DNA from: Vibrio sp. MEBiC08052
GTDB lineage: Bacteria; Pseudomonadota; Gammaproteobacteria; Enterobacterales; Vibrionaceae
Direction: 5' to 3'
NCBI RefSeq assembly: GCF_001506075.1
Contig: NZ_KQ947475.1
Coordinates: forward strand, 785,799 to 849,798
Length of the DNA: 64,000 nucleotides
Part shown: in pieces, positions 26,708 to 35,129 of the stretch
Layout: each line of letters opens with the position of its first letter
How positions within the stretch are numbered: position 1 is the stretch's first letter
Program-made: the position numbers and the translations under genes
The notes under the pieces: model-generated
Seen by the model: only the letters and a program-made list of their open reading frames with translations
What the model was told of the DNA's origin: nothing
Databases searched by the model: none

Positions 26708-28536
26708 GAAAAACACTGGGCGTACTGATGCTGGCGAGCAGTTGTCTGAGCCAGCCTGTTGTGGCGAATGAAGTGACCCACGCTGTTTCCCTGTATGGAC
26801 AGCCGAAATATTCTGCCGATTTTGACCATTTTGCCTATGCCAATCCGAATGCACCGAAACAAGGAGAATTGGTGATTGCGGAAATCGGTAGTTTCGATTC
26901 GTTGCATCAATTTATTAATCTGGGCACCAAGCCCAGAGGCTTGTTCTGGCTTTATGACAGTCTGACCGATCGCGGCCACGACAAAGATGAAATCAAAACC
27001 CGATATGGTGCCTTGGCAGAAACGATCACCATTGCTGATGATGATTCGTGGGTGACTTATAAACTGAGAAAGAATGCCCGTTTCAGCGACGGTCAACCGG
27101 TCACCGCCGAGGATGTGGCATTTTCCGTCAAACAGTATCAAACAGTAGGTCTGAGTAATATCAAATCCCGCTTTCAGAGCGTACAGTCGGTTGAGGTGCT
27201 GGGGCCGCGGGAAGTGAAGTTTAATTTTGGTAAGCACGGCAGCCGTTTACAAATCCTCAATTCCGGTAATCTGCCTGTCCTGCCAAAGCATGTTTGGCAA
27301 GGGAAAGATTTCACCAAACCATCGTTAGACATTCCGATTGGCTCCGGACCTTATCGGATTACCTCAGTCATTCCGGGACGAAGTATTACCTATGCATTAC
27401 GGGATGATTATTGGGGGAAAGACCTGCCGGTCAATCGTGGCAAATATAACTTCAAAACGATTCGGGTTGAATATTTCCGTGACCGCAACGCAGCTGTGCA
27501 AGCGCTAGCAGCCGGTGAAGTGAATTACATTGCTGAGTCTAACCTGGCTCGCTGGCAAAAACTCTATCAGGGTAAGGCATTCGATACAGGGACAGTCGTT
27601 AAAGACAGGATTGATTATCAGGCACCGTCATTTGTGACTGCGTTACTGTTCAATCTGCGTGAAGAGAAGTTTGCCAACCCGAAAACGCGTGAAGCACTGG
27701 CGTATGCATTCGATTTTGAGTGGTTAAATCAACGTGCTTTTCAAGGCAAATATCAGCGTGCGGAAAGTCTGTTTAACAATAGTTTTCTCGCCTCTGAAGG
27801 GCCTGTTTCTTCATCAGAAGCCGCGGTGTTAGCACCGTTTAAACAAGAACTGCCACCGGCATTGTTCTCTGAAACCTTTCATTGGCCGACCACCGATGGC
27901 TCAGGTAATGATCGGGCGAACCTGATTAAAGCAAAGCAACTGCTTGAAGCCGCCGGCTGGAAAACCGAACAGGGGCGGTTGGTTGATGCCAACCATCAAC
28001 CGTTTGTGATTCACTTTCTGGTGCCGTCTCCGGCGATGAAACCTGTCCTTGGTGCCTATGTGCAAAATTTGAAACGACTGGGAATTGAAGGACAGATCGC
28101 GGTGCGTTCAGGTACTGAATTCTATAAGCAGTTGATGCAACGTCAGTTTGATATGACGCCCATTCAGTACAAAGTGCGTATTCCGCCCAATACCGAAGTC
28201 CGTTCTGCTTTATTGTCGTCATTTGCTGATGTGGCAACCAGTAATAATATTGCCGGATTTAATGACCCGGTGATTGATGCGTTGGTTAATGATTTAGTGC
28301 ATGCCGACAGTTATGAGAGAACCGAAGTCTACGGCAGAGCATTGGATCGGGTCTTGAAGTGGAAATACTACTTTCTCCCGTTATGGGCCCGTAACTTCCA
28401 GCTTGTTGCACATGCCAATTATATTCACCGGCCGAAAGTAGATCCGGCCTATGGCTATGAAATCGAATTTTGGTGGGACAGTCGGAATAGCGGGGACAGT
28501 CGGAATAACGTACAGCAGGACAGCGCCCACCCATGA
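26701..28536 (+). CDS. Periplasmic oligopeptide-binding protein, YejA-like
   Basis: A 611-residue family 5 solute-binding protein. The signal peptide is MLRKTLGVLMLASSCLSQPV...ANE. Body motifs include YGALAETITIADDDSWVTY, LRKNARFSDGQPVTAEDVAF and DIPIGSGPYRI. It most resembles YejA, the binding protein of the YejABEF importer for microcin C and other peptides. It overlaps the exporter gene by 7 bases and the permease gene by 4. Its last residues (WWDSRNSGDSRNNVQQDS) come from an 18-bp duplication containing the GGGACAG element, so the C-terminal tail is an added extension. Confidence 0.85.
   Translation: MLRKTLGVLMLASSCLSQPVVANEVTHAVSLYGQPKYSADFDHFAYANPNAPKQGELVIAEIGSFDSLHQFINLGTKPRGLFWLYDSLTDRGHDKDEIKTRYGALAETITIADDDSWVTYKLRKNARFSDGQPVTAEDVAFSVKQYQTVGLSNIKSRFQSVQSVEVLGPREVKFNFGKHGSRLQILNSGNLPVLPKHVWQGKDFTKPSLDIPIGSGPYRITSVIPGRSITYALRDDYWGKDLPVNRGKYNFKTIRVEYFRDRNAAVQALAAGEVNYIAESNLARWQKLYQGKAFDTGTVVKDRIDYQAPSFVTALLFNLREEKFANPKTREALAYAFDFEWLNQRAFQGKYQRAESLFNNSFLASEGPVSSSEAAVLAPFKQELPPALFSETFHWPTTDGSGNDRANLIKAKQLLEAAGWKTEQGRLVDANHQPFVIHFLVPSPAMKPVLGAYVQNLKRLGIEGQIAVRSGTEFYKQLMQRQFDMTPIQYKVRIPPNTEVRSALLSSFADVATSNNIAGFNDPVIDALVNDLVHADSYERTEVYGRALDRVLKWKYYFLPLWARNFQLVAHANYIHRPKVDPAYGYEIEFWWDSRNSGDSRNNVQQDSAHP
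28474..28509 (+). repeat. 18-bp tandem duplication at the end of the yejA-like gene
   Basis: TGGGACAGTCGGAATAGC and GGGGACAGTCGGAATAAC stand side by side in frame and encode two DSRNS/N units directly before the stop codon. The unit contains the core of the dispersed element. Confidence 0.7.
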
Positions 28537-29588
28537 TGCGCCAATATATAGTCAAACGGTTGTGCCTGATCATACCGACCTTGCTGGCGATTGTGACACT
28601 GAATTTCTTTTTGTTGCAGTGGCTGCCGGGCGGACCGCTTGATGCGGTTCTCGCCCAAATGGGGGGAATGGATACAGGCACGACGTCTCTGTTTGAAAGT
28701 GAGAACACCCAGTTGGACGGGCAGCAGATAGATACCCAGTTGCGCCAGAAAATCGCCAGACAGTATGGGTTTGATCAGCCGCTTTGGCAACGCTATACCG
28801 AGACTGTATGGCATTATCTGACGCTGGACCTCGGTAAAAGTTATTTTAGTGGTCATTCGGTGGCTGCATTAATCGGGAGCAAATTGCCGACATCTTTTTC
28901 CATCGGCTTTTGGAGTTTGTTGATTACCTATGTGGTCGCGATTCCTCTCGGGGTCTGGAAAGCGCTCAATCGCGGTGGATGGCTGGATGCAGTGACCAGT
29001 TTTGTGCTTTTTCTTTCTGTCGCGTTGCCAACATTCATTATTGCGATTTTGTTGATGATTCTAGTCGCCGGTGGCGGCGTGTTTGACTGGTTTCCACTGC
29101 GGGGGCTGGTTTCTCCGGGATTTGAACAGATGACGCTGATGGAACAGATAAAAGATTATCTCTGGCATATTTTCTTACCCGTGATGACTTGTGTCGCTGG
29201 CGGACTGGCTCCGATTACGGTCTTGATCCGAAATTCAGTGGTCGATCAACTCAATCAACCTTATGTCGAAACGGCGCTCAGTATCGGTGAAAGCCGTCAG
29301 AGTGTGTTGTTTCGTCATGTATTGCCCAACAGCTTACTGGTACTGATAGCCCGAATTCCAGCTGATTTACTGGCATTATTTATGGGCGGGGCTTTGTTAG
29401 TGGAAATTATCTTTTCGCTTGATGGTGTCGCGCTACTGGCATTTGAATCGCTGTTGCAGCGGGATTATCCGGTGGTGTTGGGGATTATTTATGTCTATTC
29501 GCTGCTTGGGCTGATGATGACTTTACTGGGTGATATTCTGTACCGCCTGATTGACCCGCGGATGACGTTTGAGGCGGTGAACGGATGA
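28533..29588 (+). CDS. Peptide ABC transporter permease, YejB-like
   Basis: A 351-residue inner-membrane protein with an N-terminal membrane anchor (YIVKRLCLIIPTLLAIVTLN) and the conserved LARDYGFDQPLW-like segment (KIARQYGFDQPLWQRY). The permease domain includes the EAA-type loop YVETALSIGESRQSVLFRHV. It shares ATGA overlaps with the binding protein and the next permease. By analogy with YejB it forms one half of the channel for peptide uptake. Confidence 0.88.
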   Translation: MMRQYIVKRLCLIIPTLLAIVTLNFFLLQWLPGGPLDAVLAQMGGMDTGTTSLFESENTQLDGQQIDTQLRQKIARQYGFDQPLWQRYTETVWHYLTLDLGKSYFSGHSVAALIGSKLPTSFSIGFWSLLITYVVAIPLGVWKALNRGGWLDAVTSFVLFLSVALPTFIIAILLMILVAGGGVFDWFPLRGLVSPGFEQMTLMEQIKDYLWHIFLPVMTCVAGGLAPITVLIRNSVVDQLNQPYVETALSIGESRQSVLFRHVLPNSLLVLIARIPADLLALFMGGALLVEIIFSLDGVALLAFESLLQRDYPVVLGIIYVYSLLGLMMTLLGDILYRLIDPRMTFEAVNG

Positions 29589-30739
29589 GATTACAGGACA
29601 AACAGTTTAAAGTTGTCAGAAGAGGCAAAATTGCAGCGATGCTCCTTGCCATGATTTTTCTCATCAGTTGTCTGTCCCCCTTACTGGCCAACGATCAACC
29701 ATTACTGATCGTGTATCAGGGGCAATGGTATTTCCCATTGCTCCATGCTTACCCTGAAACAGCATTTGGCGGTATTTTTGATACAGAAGCAAACTATAAA
29801 GATGCGTTTGTTGCCAAAGAAATTACCCAACATGGCTGGTGGTTATGGCCACCGGTGCATTTCTCGTTTGATACGATTAGTTATGATGTGAGTTTTCCGT
29901 CTCCTCCCTCAGCGGTCAACTGGCTGGGTGTCGATGACCAAGGTCGGGATGTGCTGGCCCGAATTCTCTACGGAACGCAAATCAGTTTATTGTTTGCGCT
30001 TGGGTTGACCATCATTGTCGCTTTGCTGGCACTATTTTTTGGTGCCTGTCAGGGCTACTTCGGTGGCGTTGTTGATCTGCTGGGACAGCGGATTACGGAA
30101 ATCTGGGGCGCGATTCCGGCTATCTTTATTGTCATGATTATGGCAAGTCTGGTGCAGCCGGGCCCTTGGATGCTATTGCTTATCTTGTCACTGTTAGGCT
30201 GGCATCATTTGGCACAGCAGGTTCGGGCGGAAGTATTGCGGATTCGTCAGCTTGATTACGTGCAGGCTGCGATCATTGCCGGTGTTTCCGACCGACGTAT
30301 TATTTTCACCCATATTTTGCCGAATGCAGTCGTTGCTTTGATCAGTAATTTACCGTTTATTTTTGCCGGGGCATTAGGCGCGCTGATCACGTTAGATTTT
30401 CTCGGCTTCGGCCTGCCCGCCGGTTACCCCTCATTGGGAGAGTTGCTAGCTCAGGGGAAAAATAACCTACAGGCTCCTTGGCTGGGCATGATTGGATGCA
30501 CCTATATTTTAATGCTGGTGACCTCGGTGGTTTTAATCGGGGAAATGGTTCAGGAACTGGCGGCAAGACGGAGCTCTGTTAGAGGGACAGGCGTTGCAGT
30601 AACCGTTGAAGGCGTTGCAGGGACAGACGCTTTTACGGATGAGGATATTAAAGGGACAGACACCTCAACAAAAGCTGTTCATTACGGGGACACACCGAAT
30701 TCTGACTCCGAAACGAAAGAGGGAGACGGGCGTGCTTAA
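29585..30739 (+). CDS. Peptide ABC transporter permease, YejE-like, with repeat-derived tail
   Basis: A 384-residue permease. The N-terminal periplasmic part includes YPETAFGGIFDTEANYKD and WLGVDDQGRDVLARILYG, as in YejE. The EAA-type loop is RQLDYVQAAIIAGVSDRRIIF. The normal protein appears to end near VQELAARR; the following about 55 residues contain GTGVAV, AGTDAFTD, KGTDTS and YGDTP, which are translations of the GGGACAG element. The tail is probably cytoplasmic. The stop overlaps the ATPase gene. Confidence 0.88.
   Translation: MRLQDKQFKVVRRGKIAAMLLAMIFLISCLSPLLANDQPLLIVYQGQWYFPLLHAYPETAFGGIFDTEANYKDAFVAKEITQHGWWLWPPVHFSFDTISYDVSFPSPPSAVNWLGVDDQGRDVLARILYGTQISLLFALGLTIIVALLALFFGACQGYFGGVVDLLGQRITEIWGAIPAIFIVMIMASLVQPGPWMLLLILSLLGWHHLAQQVRAEVLRIRQLDYVQAAIIAGVSDRRIIFTHILPNAVVALISNLPFIFAGALGALITLDFLGFGLPAGYPSLGELLAQGKNNLQAPWLGMIGCTYILMLVTSVVLIGEMVQELAARRSSVRGTGVAVTVEGVAGTDAFTDEDIKGTDTSTKAVHYGDTPNSDSETKEGDGRA
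30579..30697 (+). repeat. GGGACAG elements in the 3' end of the yejE-like gene
   Basis: Four plus-strand copies (near 30584, 30618, 30652 and 30683) add GTG/GTD/GDT codons to the permease C terminus. The next gene's ribosome site follows at about 30718-30726, so the elements stop just before translation signals. Confidence 0.75.
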
Positions 30740-32273
30740 ATGTTGTGAGCTTTCATTCTCGATTGGTTCTCAAACGTTGTTAAAGGATGTCAGCTTTGAA
30801 CTGCCTGCCGGTAAGACGCTTGCGATTGTCGGGGAAAGTGGGGCCGGGAAGACGCTGTTATCGAAATTGATGACGGGGCTTGCACCGAGTAACGGTTTGC
30901 ACAAGGGACAAATTTTCTTTGAGCATCAGGATCTGAGCAAGATTACCGAAAAGCAATGGAGATCACTGCGCGGTAGTGTCATTGGCCGAGTGTCTCAGGA
31001 GCCTCTGTCAGCTTTAAACCCGGTCAAACGAGCTGAATGGATACTCACTCGGGCTATTACGCTGCATCAGTCAAATCACCAACTGTCTAAACCCCAACTT
31101 CGTCAGCGTGTTGATGAGCTGCTGCTTCAGGTAGGATTGCAGCCTGAACATCGAAAACGTTTTCCTCATCAGTTATCCGGCGGGCAAAGGCAGCGTCTCC
31201 TGATCGCCATTGCGCTCGCAAACTCACCGCAACTCTTGATTGCTGATGAACCGTCAACAGCGTTGGATGAGCAAACTCAGCAGCAAATTTTACGGCTCTT
31301 GAAACGTTTGCAGCAAGAGCTGAACATTGCGATGGTGCTTATTTCTCATGATTTACAATTGGTTCGTGATATTGCTGATCAAGTGTTGGTTCTGAAACAG
31401 GGCATGATTGTCGAACAGGGCAGTACCGAACAAATTTTCTCAGCGCCGACGCAAGACTACACGCGGATGTTGTTAGAACATGAGTCATTCGGACGCCCCG
31501 AAGCTATAGTTTCTTCTCCGCTGTTACGTGTAAACGATCTCTCGGTCAGTAACATTATCGATGGTATTCATTTCGAACTGGCCTTGGGAGAAAATCTAGG
31601 GATTATCGGCGAGAGCGGGGCGGGGAAATCGACTCTGGCGAAAGCGTTACTGAGGCTTATTCCCGCCGGGGGTATGATCGAATTCGATGGCATGGACTGG
31701 CAGCGTCTGTCCCGCAAAGAACTGCGTGCACAACGCGGTAAGATGCAATTTGTATTTCAGGATACAACATCCAGTTTTAATCCGCGTCTGACCATTTACC
31801 AATCTCTGAAGGATGCTTATTTGGCTCAGAACCGTGGACAGACCGATACCGTTGCACAAAAGCTCACTCAAGCGATGCAAGACGTCGGTCTTGATGAGTT
31901 GCTGCTTGAACGTTACCCCCATGAACTGTCTGGCGGGCAACGGCAGCGAGTGATGATTGCCAGAGCGTTAATTGTGTCACCGAAGCTGTTGATTCTCGAT
32001 GAGCCGACGACGGCACTGGATCAAGTCAATCGCCGTCATATTATGACGTTGCTGCAGCGTTTACAGGCCGAGCGACACTTCAGCCTGATTGTGATTAGTC
32101 ATGATCAGGGTCTATTAGAGCGTCTTTGTCATCAGTATCTGGTGTTATCTCAAGGCCAGCAGCGTGCTTGGGGTGAATATTCTGATTTATGTGATGCACG
32201 GGACTGCTCTTCTGGTGAGTATCCTGAAGAACAACACCACAACAGAAACCAGACATCATTACAGGTTGTTTAA
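30732..32273 (+). CDS. Peptide ABC transporter ATP-binding protein, YejF-like (two ATPase domains)
   Basis: A 513-residue duplicated ABC ATPase. Walker A motifs are GESGAGKTLL (near 34) and GESGAGKSTL (near 293); both signatures are LSGGQRQR; Walker B motifs are LLIADEPSTALD and LLILDEPTTALD. I chose the GTG at 30732 with GAGGGAGAC upstream, because the protein then begins VLKCCELSFSIGSQTLL, the normal ABC start. An upstream in-frame ATG at 30606 would add 42 residues made of repeat-derived codons (GQT). It powers the YejABE-like importer. Confidence 0.9.
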   Translation: MLKCCELSFSIGSQTLLKDVSFELPAGKTLAIVGESGAGKTLLSKLMTGLAPSNGLHKGQIFFEHQDLSKITEKQWRSLRGSVIGRVSQEPLSALNPVKRAEWILTRAITLHQSNHQLSKPQLRQRVDELLLQVGLQPEHRKRFPHQLSGGQRQRLLIAIALANSPQLLIADEPSTALDEQTQQQILRLLKRLQQELNIAMVLISHDLQLVRDIADQVLVLKQGMIVEQGSTEQIFSAPTQDYTRMLLEHESFGRPEAIVSSPLLRVNDLSVSNIIDGIHFELALGENLGIIGESGAGKSTLAKALLRLIPAGGMIEFDGMDWQRLSRKELRAQRGKMQFVFQDTTSSFNPRLTIYQSLKDAYLAQNRGQTDTVAQKLTQAMQDVGLDELLLERYPHELSGGQRQRVMIARALIVSPKLLILDEPTTALDQVNRRHIMTLLQRLQAERHFSLIVISHDQGLLERLCHQYLVLSQGQQRAWGEYSDLCDARDCSSGEYPEEQHHNRNQTSLQVV

Positions 32274-32275
32274 TT

Positions 32276-32875
32276 ATGGAATCTTTAGCGCCTTTATTAT
32301 CCAGACGTTCTTATTGTCGGAAAAAACTCATTCATCCGGCTCCCGACGATCAAGAATTGCATCGCTTATTTGAGTTGGTGATGACCACGCCTGATCATGG
32401 CAATTTGAAACCTTGGCGTTTTCTGATTGTAAAAGGCGATAAAATGCAGGTGCTGGCAGATGCCACATTAGAAATGTATCGTCGGCAGCTCCCGAATGGT
32501 GAACTGACCGAAAAGGCTCGGCGCTCCTGTCAGGAAATCGCCAATACCCCGATGATGATCATTGCTGTGACAGACTTAAAACCAGAGCACCATGTGTCAT
32601 TGTGGGATCAGTGGTTATGTGGTGGTGCAGCGGTACAAAATATTATGACGGGCCTGCATCTGATGGGATACGGCGGTTTTTGGTATACCTTTCTGGCAGG
32701 CGATGAGCTTAAACCTGTTCTGGGAATGCAACCGGAAGATCAGGTACTTGGCGCGATATCCGTCGGCACACCGAAAGAACGGTTTGTCCGCCCCGTAGAG
32801 AGGCCGTCTCCCAATCAATACTGCTTTGAATGGCAGGGGTTGGCAGAACAACCAACGCCATATTTTGAAGATTAG
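32276..32875 (+). CDS. Nitroreductase-family protein
   Basis: A 199-residue FMN-dependent nitroreductase-like protein: LLSRRSYCRKKL at the start (RRS binds FMN phosphate), TTPDHGNLKPWRFLIVKGD, a central ALWDQWLCGGAAVQN-like segment and GYGGFWYTFLAG. It begins two bases after the YejF-like stop, so it belongs to the operon. A role in reductive iron release or in tailoring the siderophore is possible but unproven; YdjA-type housekeeping members look similar. Confidence 0.82.
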   Translation: MESLAPLLSRRSYCRKKLIHPAPDDQELHRLFELVMTTPDHGNLKPWRFLIVKGDKMQVLADATLEMYRRQLPNGELTEKARRSCQEIANTPMMIIAVTDLKPEHHVSLWDQWLCGGAAVQNIMTGLHLMGYGGFWYTFLAGDELKPVLGMQPEDQVLGAISVGTPKERFVRPVERPSPNQYCFEWQGLAEQPTPYFED

Positions 32876-33227
32876 GCTAAGATTCGGCTTACGGGGGGCT
32901 TACGGGGACAGGCCGATTATTTTGTTGGCCGATTGTTCGATTGTTCGGGGGACACACAGTTTAGGTAGGTGTTATGGGTGTTATGGGTGTTATGGGTGTT
33001 ATGGGTGTTATGGGTGTTATGGGGACAGACTGTTTTGTTATCTGGACACACAAAATAAACCACACAAAATAAGCTACATCGCCTTAAATCCAGCGAGTAT
33101 GTCATTCTTGAGCAACATAAAAGTTACATAGAAAAAAGTTACATCACACGTAACCTCGCCAGAGAACTCTTTTTCTACGTTCTTACTTGCGGCAGACTCA
33201 TGTCATCATTTTTTGACCGGAATTTTT
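32876..33227. repeat. Gap with element copies upstream of the RAYT gene
   Basis: Copies occur at about 32892-32912 (TTACGGGGACAGGCC), 32945-32958 (GGGGGACACACA) and 33018-33032 (TTATGGGGACAGAC). The last one directly ends a 9-bp tandem repeat. The remainder, 33035-33227, is AT-rich and carries ACATAGAAAAAAGTTACATC-type direct repeats (AAAAGTTACAT twice near 33118 and 33135). No protein gene is supported. Confidence 0.7.
32971..33024 (+). repeat. 9-bp tandem repeat (GTTATGGGT x6)
   Basis: Five perfect GTTATGGGT units are followed by GTTATGGGG, whose end is the first part of a GGGGACAGAC element. It lies 204 bp before the transposase start. Such short repeats change copy number by slippage. 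Confidence 0.9.
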
Positions 33228-34184
33228 ATGACGATTGCCCGAACACAGCTCGTTTCCCCTGACATCACTTCGTTCTACCATTGTGTGTCACGCTGTGTTC
33301 GGCGCTCTTTCCTCTGCGGTGATGATCCCCTCACTGGTGTTTCTTATGAACATCGTCGCCATTGGGTTGAGCAACGTATATTGGCTTTGGCTCAAATTTA
33401 CTGTATCGATATCTGTGCTTATGCAGTGATGAGTAACCATTATCACTTGGTTGTTCATATCAATCGCGCCAAAGCCCTGCAACTTTCTGAAAGAGAAGTG
33501 ATTGCGAGATGGGAACAAGAGCATCAACTGCCACCATTGATACAATCCTATCTTAAAGGACAACTCTCAGCATCTGAGTATCCTGCATGTCTGAAGCTGA
33601 TTCATCTTTGGCGGGAACGTCTTTATTCGCTCAGTTGGCTGATGAAAGAGTTGAACTATCATATTGCCTTACGGGCTAATCAGGAGGATCAGTGTCGCGG
33701 ACATTTTTGGGAGGGGCGATTTAAATCTCAGGCACTGTTAGATGAAAAAGCCTTGCTGGCAGCTATGACGTATACCGATTTGAATCCTGTCCGAGCTAAT
33801 ATCGCCGAAACGCCAGAGACATCAGAATATACATCGTTCAAGCAGCGTGTTGACGCATTGAAAAATAATCAAGAGACTCCTTTGGGTTTGTTTCCATTTA
33901 TCGGTGATATACATCAGGATCAAACGAATGGTATTCCATTTCGTCTGATCGATTATATGGAATGGGTTGATTTTGTGGGGCGTCAAATGCGGGAAGGAAA
34001 GCCGGGGTATATCAAGCAAACACATCCCAGTATCATCAGCCGCTTATCTTTGAATCAAATTGACAGTATCCATCTTTGTACTCGTCTTGAAAGAGAGCGT
34101 GGTTTATGGATTGGCACTAAACAACGCCTTCAGTATGTGAAATCTCTCCTGAACAGACAAAGGCTGCATGGGATCATGGTGTGA
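33228..34184 (+). CDS. REP-associated tyrosine transposase (RAYT, Y1/HUH family)
   Basis: A 318-residue single-copy Y1 transposase. It begins MTIARTQLVSPDITSFYHCV, then SRCVRRSFLCGDD. The HUH metal site is NHYHLVVHIN, and the helix with the candidate catalytic Tyr region follows (around SYLKGQLSASEYPACLKL). Further RAYT features are RCRGHFWEGRFKSQALLDE-like residues (QCRGHFWEGRFKSQALLD), AAMTYTDLNPVRA and the end LERERGLWIGTKQRL. RAYTs process short repetitive extragenic palindromes rather than move themselves. I chose the start at 33228, where the family begins. It sits inside the siderophore locus among many copies of one short element. Confidence 0.92.
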   Translation: MTIARTQLVSPDITSFYHCVSRCVRRSFLCGDDPLTGVSYEHRRHWVEQRILALAQIYCIDICAYAVMSNHYHLVVHINRAKALQLSEREVIARWEQEHQLPPLIQSYLKGQLSASEYPACLKLIHLWRERLYSLSWLMKELNYHIALRANQEDQCRGHFWEGRFKSQALLDEKALLAAMTYTDLNPVRANIAETPETSEYTSFKQRVDALKNNQETPLGLFPFIGDIHQDQTNGIPFRLIDYMEWVDFVGRQMREGKPGYIKQTHPSIISRLSLNQIDSIHLCTRLERERGLWIGTKQRLQYVKSLLNRQRLHGIMV

Positions 34185-34196
34185 AAGTTTTATCCC

Positions 34197-34902
34197 TTAG
34201 AGCAAGCGAATCAAATTCTCGATAAATACCTTTAAATTCTGCTGGAAATAAAAGTGATCACCCGGGCAGTTTATATGTTGATAATCAGAGGGATACTGAT
34301 TCCACTCTTTTACTTTTTCTTGTTTAACGACCGGGTCGGAGAGGCCGTGAATCGTGGTGATTGGACAAGACAACGGGGTAATATCTTGCCGAGTATAATT
34401 GTCATTCAGCGCGAGATCAGAGCGGATAATCGGCAAAAGAAGCTCAAGTAGTTCACGATGTTCCAGCACTTCATTCTTTATCCCTCCCATCTCTTTTAAT
34501 AAAGCGATAAGTGCTTGTTCTGAAAGATCACTTTTTAGCTGAGTATCTCCTCGCAGATGAGGTGCATGGCTGGCAGAAATCACCAAGCTTTGTGGTGAGT
34601 CAAGGTCGGGTGTCTGTTGGATTTTTAACGCTAATTCGTAAGCGATAAGACCGCCTAAACTATGACCAAATAAGTGATATTGTTCATGAGAAGGAAGTGT
34701 CGTTCTAAGCTGTTGTATCAAGTCATCCACCAGAGCCGGAATACTCGTCGGCAATGGTTCAGTAAACCGTCTTCCCCGGCCTGGATATTCAGGGCAATAA
34801 AGCGTGATATTGTGTGATATTGTGTGCTGCAAGAAGTGGTTTCCAGTCAGAGTAGAGTGAAGATGAGCTACCGGAAGACGGTAGGCATATCAGTATTGCC
34901 AT
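34197..34902 (-). pseudogene. Type II thioesterase, frameshifted by a 10-bp duplication
   Basis: Downstream of the break the frame has YCPEYPGRGRRFTEPLP, the nucleophile LFGHSLGGLIAYE, and a late catalytic CPGDHFYFQQN: an external thioesterase that clears misprimed NRPS carriers. The true N terminus is in another frame from ATG 34902, with AGGAAATCAT upstream: MAILICLPSSGSSSSLYSDW. A tandem copy of GTGATATTGT (34804-34823, plus strand) separates the frames. Removing one copy restores AAHNITLYCPEYPGRG. A TTG start at 34832 would give a protein without its first strand. It is convergent with the RAYT gene, 12 bases apart. Confidence 0.85.
34804..34826. repeat. 10-bp tandem duplication inside the thioesterase gene
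   Basis: GTGATATTGT occurs twice in a row (34804-34813, 34814-34823) followed by GTG, the start of a third unit. Ten bases is not a multiple of three, so the copy number decides whether the thioesterase frame is open. Confidence 0.9.
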
Positions 34903-35129
34903 ATGATTTCCTAAAATGATTGTATAAATTATGCCTGTCTAACGTCTGTCCTACGAATACCTTGTATCCATCTATTTTAAAAGCATCTGTCCCTTTAGCT
35001 TTCCCTTTAGCTTGGAGTGCCTGTCCCTCGAAGGAAATCGCTAATTTATTTGCCTTCAATTTCCAAAAGAAAATAAAAGAAAGGCCGTCTGTCCCCCCAA
35101 ACGGCCTTCTCAAACAAAACACTTGTTAA
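34903..35129 (-). repeat. Element copies between thioesterase and TonB receptor
   Basis: About five copies read on the minus strand: near 34933, 34943, 34985, 35019 and 35087 (plus-strand GCCTGTC, GTCTGTCC, ATCTGTCCC, GCCTGTCCC, GTCTGTCCCCCC). The gap has no gene. The last copy lies in the terminator loop. Confidence 0.75.
35081..35108 (-). terminator. Terminator of the TonB receptor gene with an element copy in its loop
   Basis: AAGGCCGT (35081-35088) pairs with ACGGCCTT (35101-35108). On the minus strand the stem is followed by TCTTTTATTTTC. The loop between the arms reads GGGGGGACAG on the minus strand, which is the core of the dispersed element. It lies 22 bases after the receptor stop. 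Confidence 0.75.

Noticed and set aside
30606..30731. Upstream extension of the YejF-like ATPase to ATG 30606
   Set aside because: The added residues are translations of the dispersed elements in the YejE tail; GTG 30732 has GAGGGAG and gives the normal protein start.
34197..34832. Thioesterase starting at TTG 34832 as an intact gene
   Set aside because: It would lack the first beta strand and the oxyanion region, while the matching N terminus with ribosome site and ATG lies in another frame upstream of a 10-bp duplication.
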